From contig CALCZA010000027.1 in assembly GCA_937906475.1 (NCBI GenBank), positions 1 to 33,280 of the forward strand: 33,280 bases of DNA. The letters run 5' to 3'. Position 1 is the first letter of the stretch; each line of letters opens with the position of its first letter. This stretch comes from an uncultured bacterium. Lineage in GTDB: Bacteria > Planctomycetota > UBA1135 > UBA2386. Position numbers and translations under genes: made by a program. Positions 32,807-33,280 of this stretch are shown here, piece by piece. The notes under the pieces were generated by a model. That model was not told the origin of the DNA. It was given only the letters and a program-made list of their open reading frames with translations, and did no database searches.

Positions 32807-33280
32807 ATGTGTGGCATCATCGCCGTGCTCCGCCGCGTAAGCCGGCGTCAACCACCCCAGCCCGATGAACTGCTCGCCTTGCTGGCCGAGGCAGAAGGCT
32901 ATCTCGCCGGAGCACCGACCACCGAGCACCTCAATGGTGCGGCCAACGCACTTACCCAGATCGACGGCGAACTGCGTGGTGTCCCCGGCCTGTGGACGCT
33001 GCTCGAGAATGACAAACTGCATGCAGACCTCGGCACTCGCTGCACGACTCTGCAACAGCAACTAGACGCCATTGAGCAATCGTTCGACTCGAGCGTTGCC
33101 GACAACGACGACATCAGCGACCACGACATCGAGCAGCGCAACCAAGTCATGGTTCGCCTCAAGGACGCGCTGTGGGCCGTCGCTCGCGACCGCGTGCCGC
33201 ACGCGCACCTAGTCCGCGAACTCGCTGGCGGCGGAACGCCGCAAAGCAGTGGCGGCGGAACGCCGCAAAGCAGTGGCGGC
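32807..33280 (+). CDS. GlmS-like glutamine amidotransferase/SIS protein (5' part, runs off the window)
   Basis: The reading frame starts at ATG with MCGIIAVLRR; Cys2 would be the N-terminal nucleophile of a class II glutamine amidotransferase after methionine removal. Such proteins make glucosamine-6-phosphate or related amino sugars, usually with C-terminal SIS domains beyond this window. Residues 15-135 are a helical insertion (ELLALLAEAEGYLAG; LRGVPGLWTLLEND; SFDSSVADNDD) in place of the next amidotransferase strand, as in a variant group of SIS proteins. From residue 141 the frame enters a GGGTPQSS repeat, and the window ends there. GGAG lies 11 bases before the ATG. The assignment is likely but partial. 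Confidence 0.65.
   Translation, partial: MCGIIAVLRRVSRRQPPQPDELLALLAEAEGYLAGAPTTEHLNGAANALTQIDGELRGVPGLWTLLENDKLHADLGTRCTTLQQQLDAIEQSFDSSVADNDDISDHDIEQRNQVMVRLKDALWAVARDRVPHAHLVRELAGGGTPQSSGGGTPQSSGG
33227..33280 (+). repeat. 24-base in-frame tandem repeat (GGGTPQSS)
   Basis: Two perfect 24-base copies (33227-33250 and 33251-33274) and the first 6 bases of a third fill the end of the window, all in frame with the GlmS-like gene. Each encodes GGGTPQSS. Copy number beyond the window is unknown; perfect identity suggests recent slippage or expansion. Confidence 0.85.

Noticed and set aside
33227-33280. CRISPR-like repeat at the window end
   Set aside because: The units abut without spacers and are in frame with the coding region.

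Overview
The window most likely comes from a planctomycete (Planctomycetota). It is GC-rich with dense genes on both strands. Many proteins of no recognised family are secreted, and one large exported protein (26547..28283) has the layout common in that phylum. HpnC/D/E squalene synthesis genes and a GlmS-like enzyme with an N-terminal insertion fit this, but there is no rRNA or other phylogenetic marker, so the assignment is an inference. I see no rRNA, tRNA, CRISPR array, insertion sequence or integrase. Layout: (1) 1-3.3 kb: a secreted alpha-toroid protein, a divergent TIGR01777 sugar-epimerase-like protein, and an unknown protein made of two related repeats. (2) 3.3-6.4 kb: an operon on the minus strand, hpnC-hpnD-hpnE, that makes squalene from farnesyl diphosphate; both junctions are 4-base GTGA overlaps. 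(3) 6.6-9.6 kb: a DUF669/SSB-like protein with an SSB-type C-terminal tip, then NAD-dependent DNA ligase ligA coupled to a 33-residue membrane peptide. (4) 9.8-16.3 kb, minus strand: a Cas4/Dna2-like TM0106-type nuclease, an MFS transporter, a lipoprotein esterase and an SF1 helicase. The nuclease and helicase look like the two halves of a Dna2-like enzyme. (5) 16.6-23.7 kb: a DEAD-box RNA helicase, a convergent molybdopterin oxidoreductase, an FAD protein, and two paralogous secreted proteins of unknown role. (6) 23.7-26.2 kb: the most striking locus. A DsbD-type thiol:disulfide reductant transporter has an in-frame TGA exactly at the first cysteine of the CxxC motif of its C-terminal thioredoxin domain. 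The frame continues through the rest of that domain, and a short hairpin lies downstream. The best reading is a selenoprotein with a UxxC active site. (7) 26.5-33.3 kb: exported and envelope proteins, a YjbR/MmcQ-like gene broken by an amber codon, a DUF3299-like protein, a HEAT-like secreted protein, and the start of a GlmS-like aminotransferase that runs off the window inside a 24-base tandem repeat. How the genes work together: hpnCDE form a complete FPP-to-squalene route, but no squalene-hopene cyclase with a DxDD motif is present. LigA, the SSB-like protein, the nuclease and the SF1 helicase give the left half a DNA-metabolism flavour without forming one obvious operon. The right half is mostly envelope and periplasm biology, which suits a periplasmic electron-transfer selenoprotein. 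Selenocysteine machinery (selA, selB, selC, selD) is not in the window, so that prediction depends on genes elsewhere in the genome.
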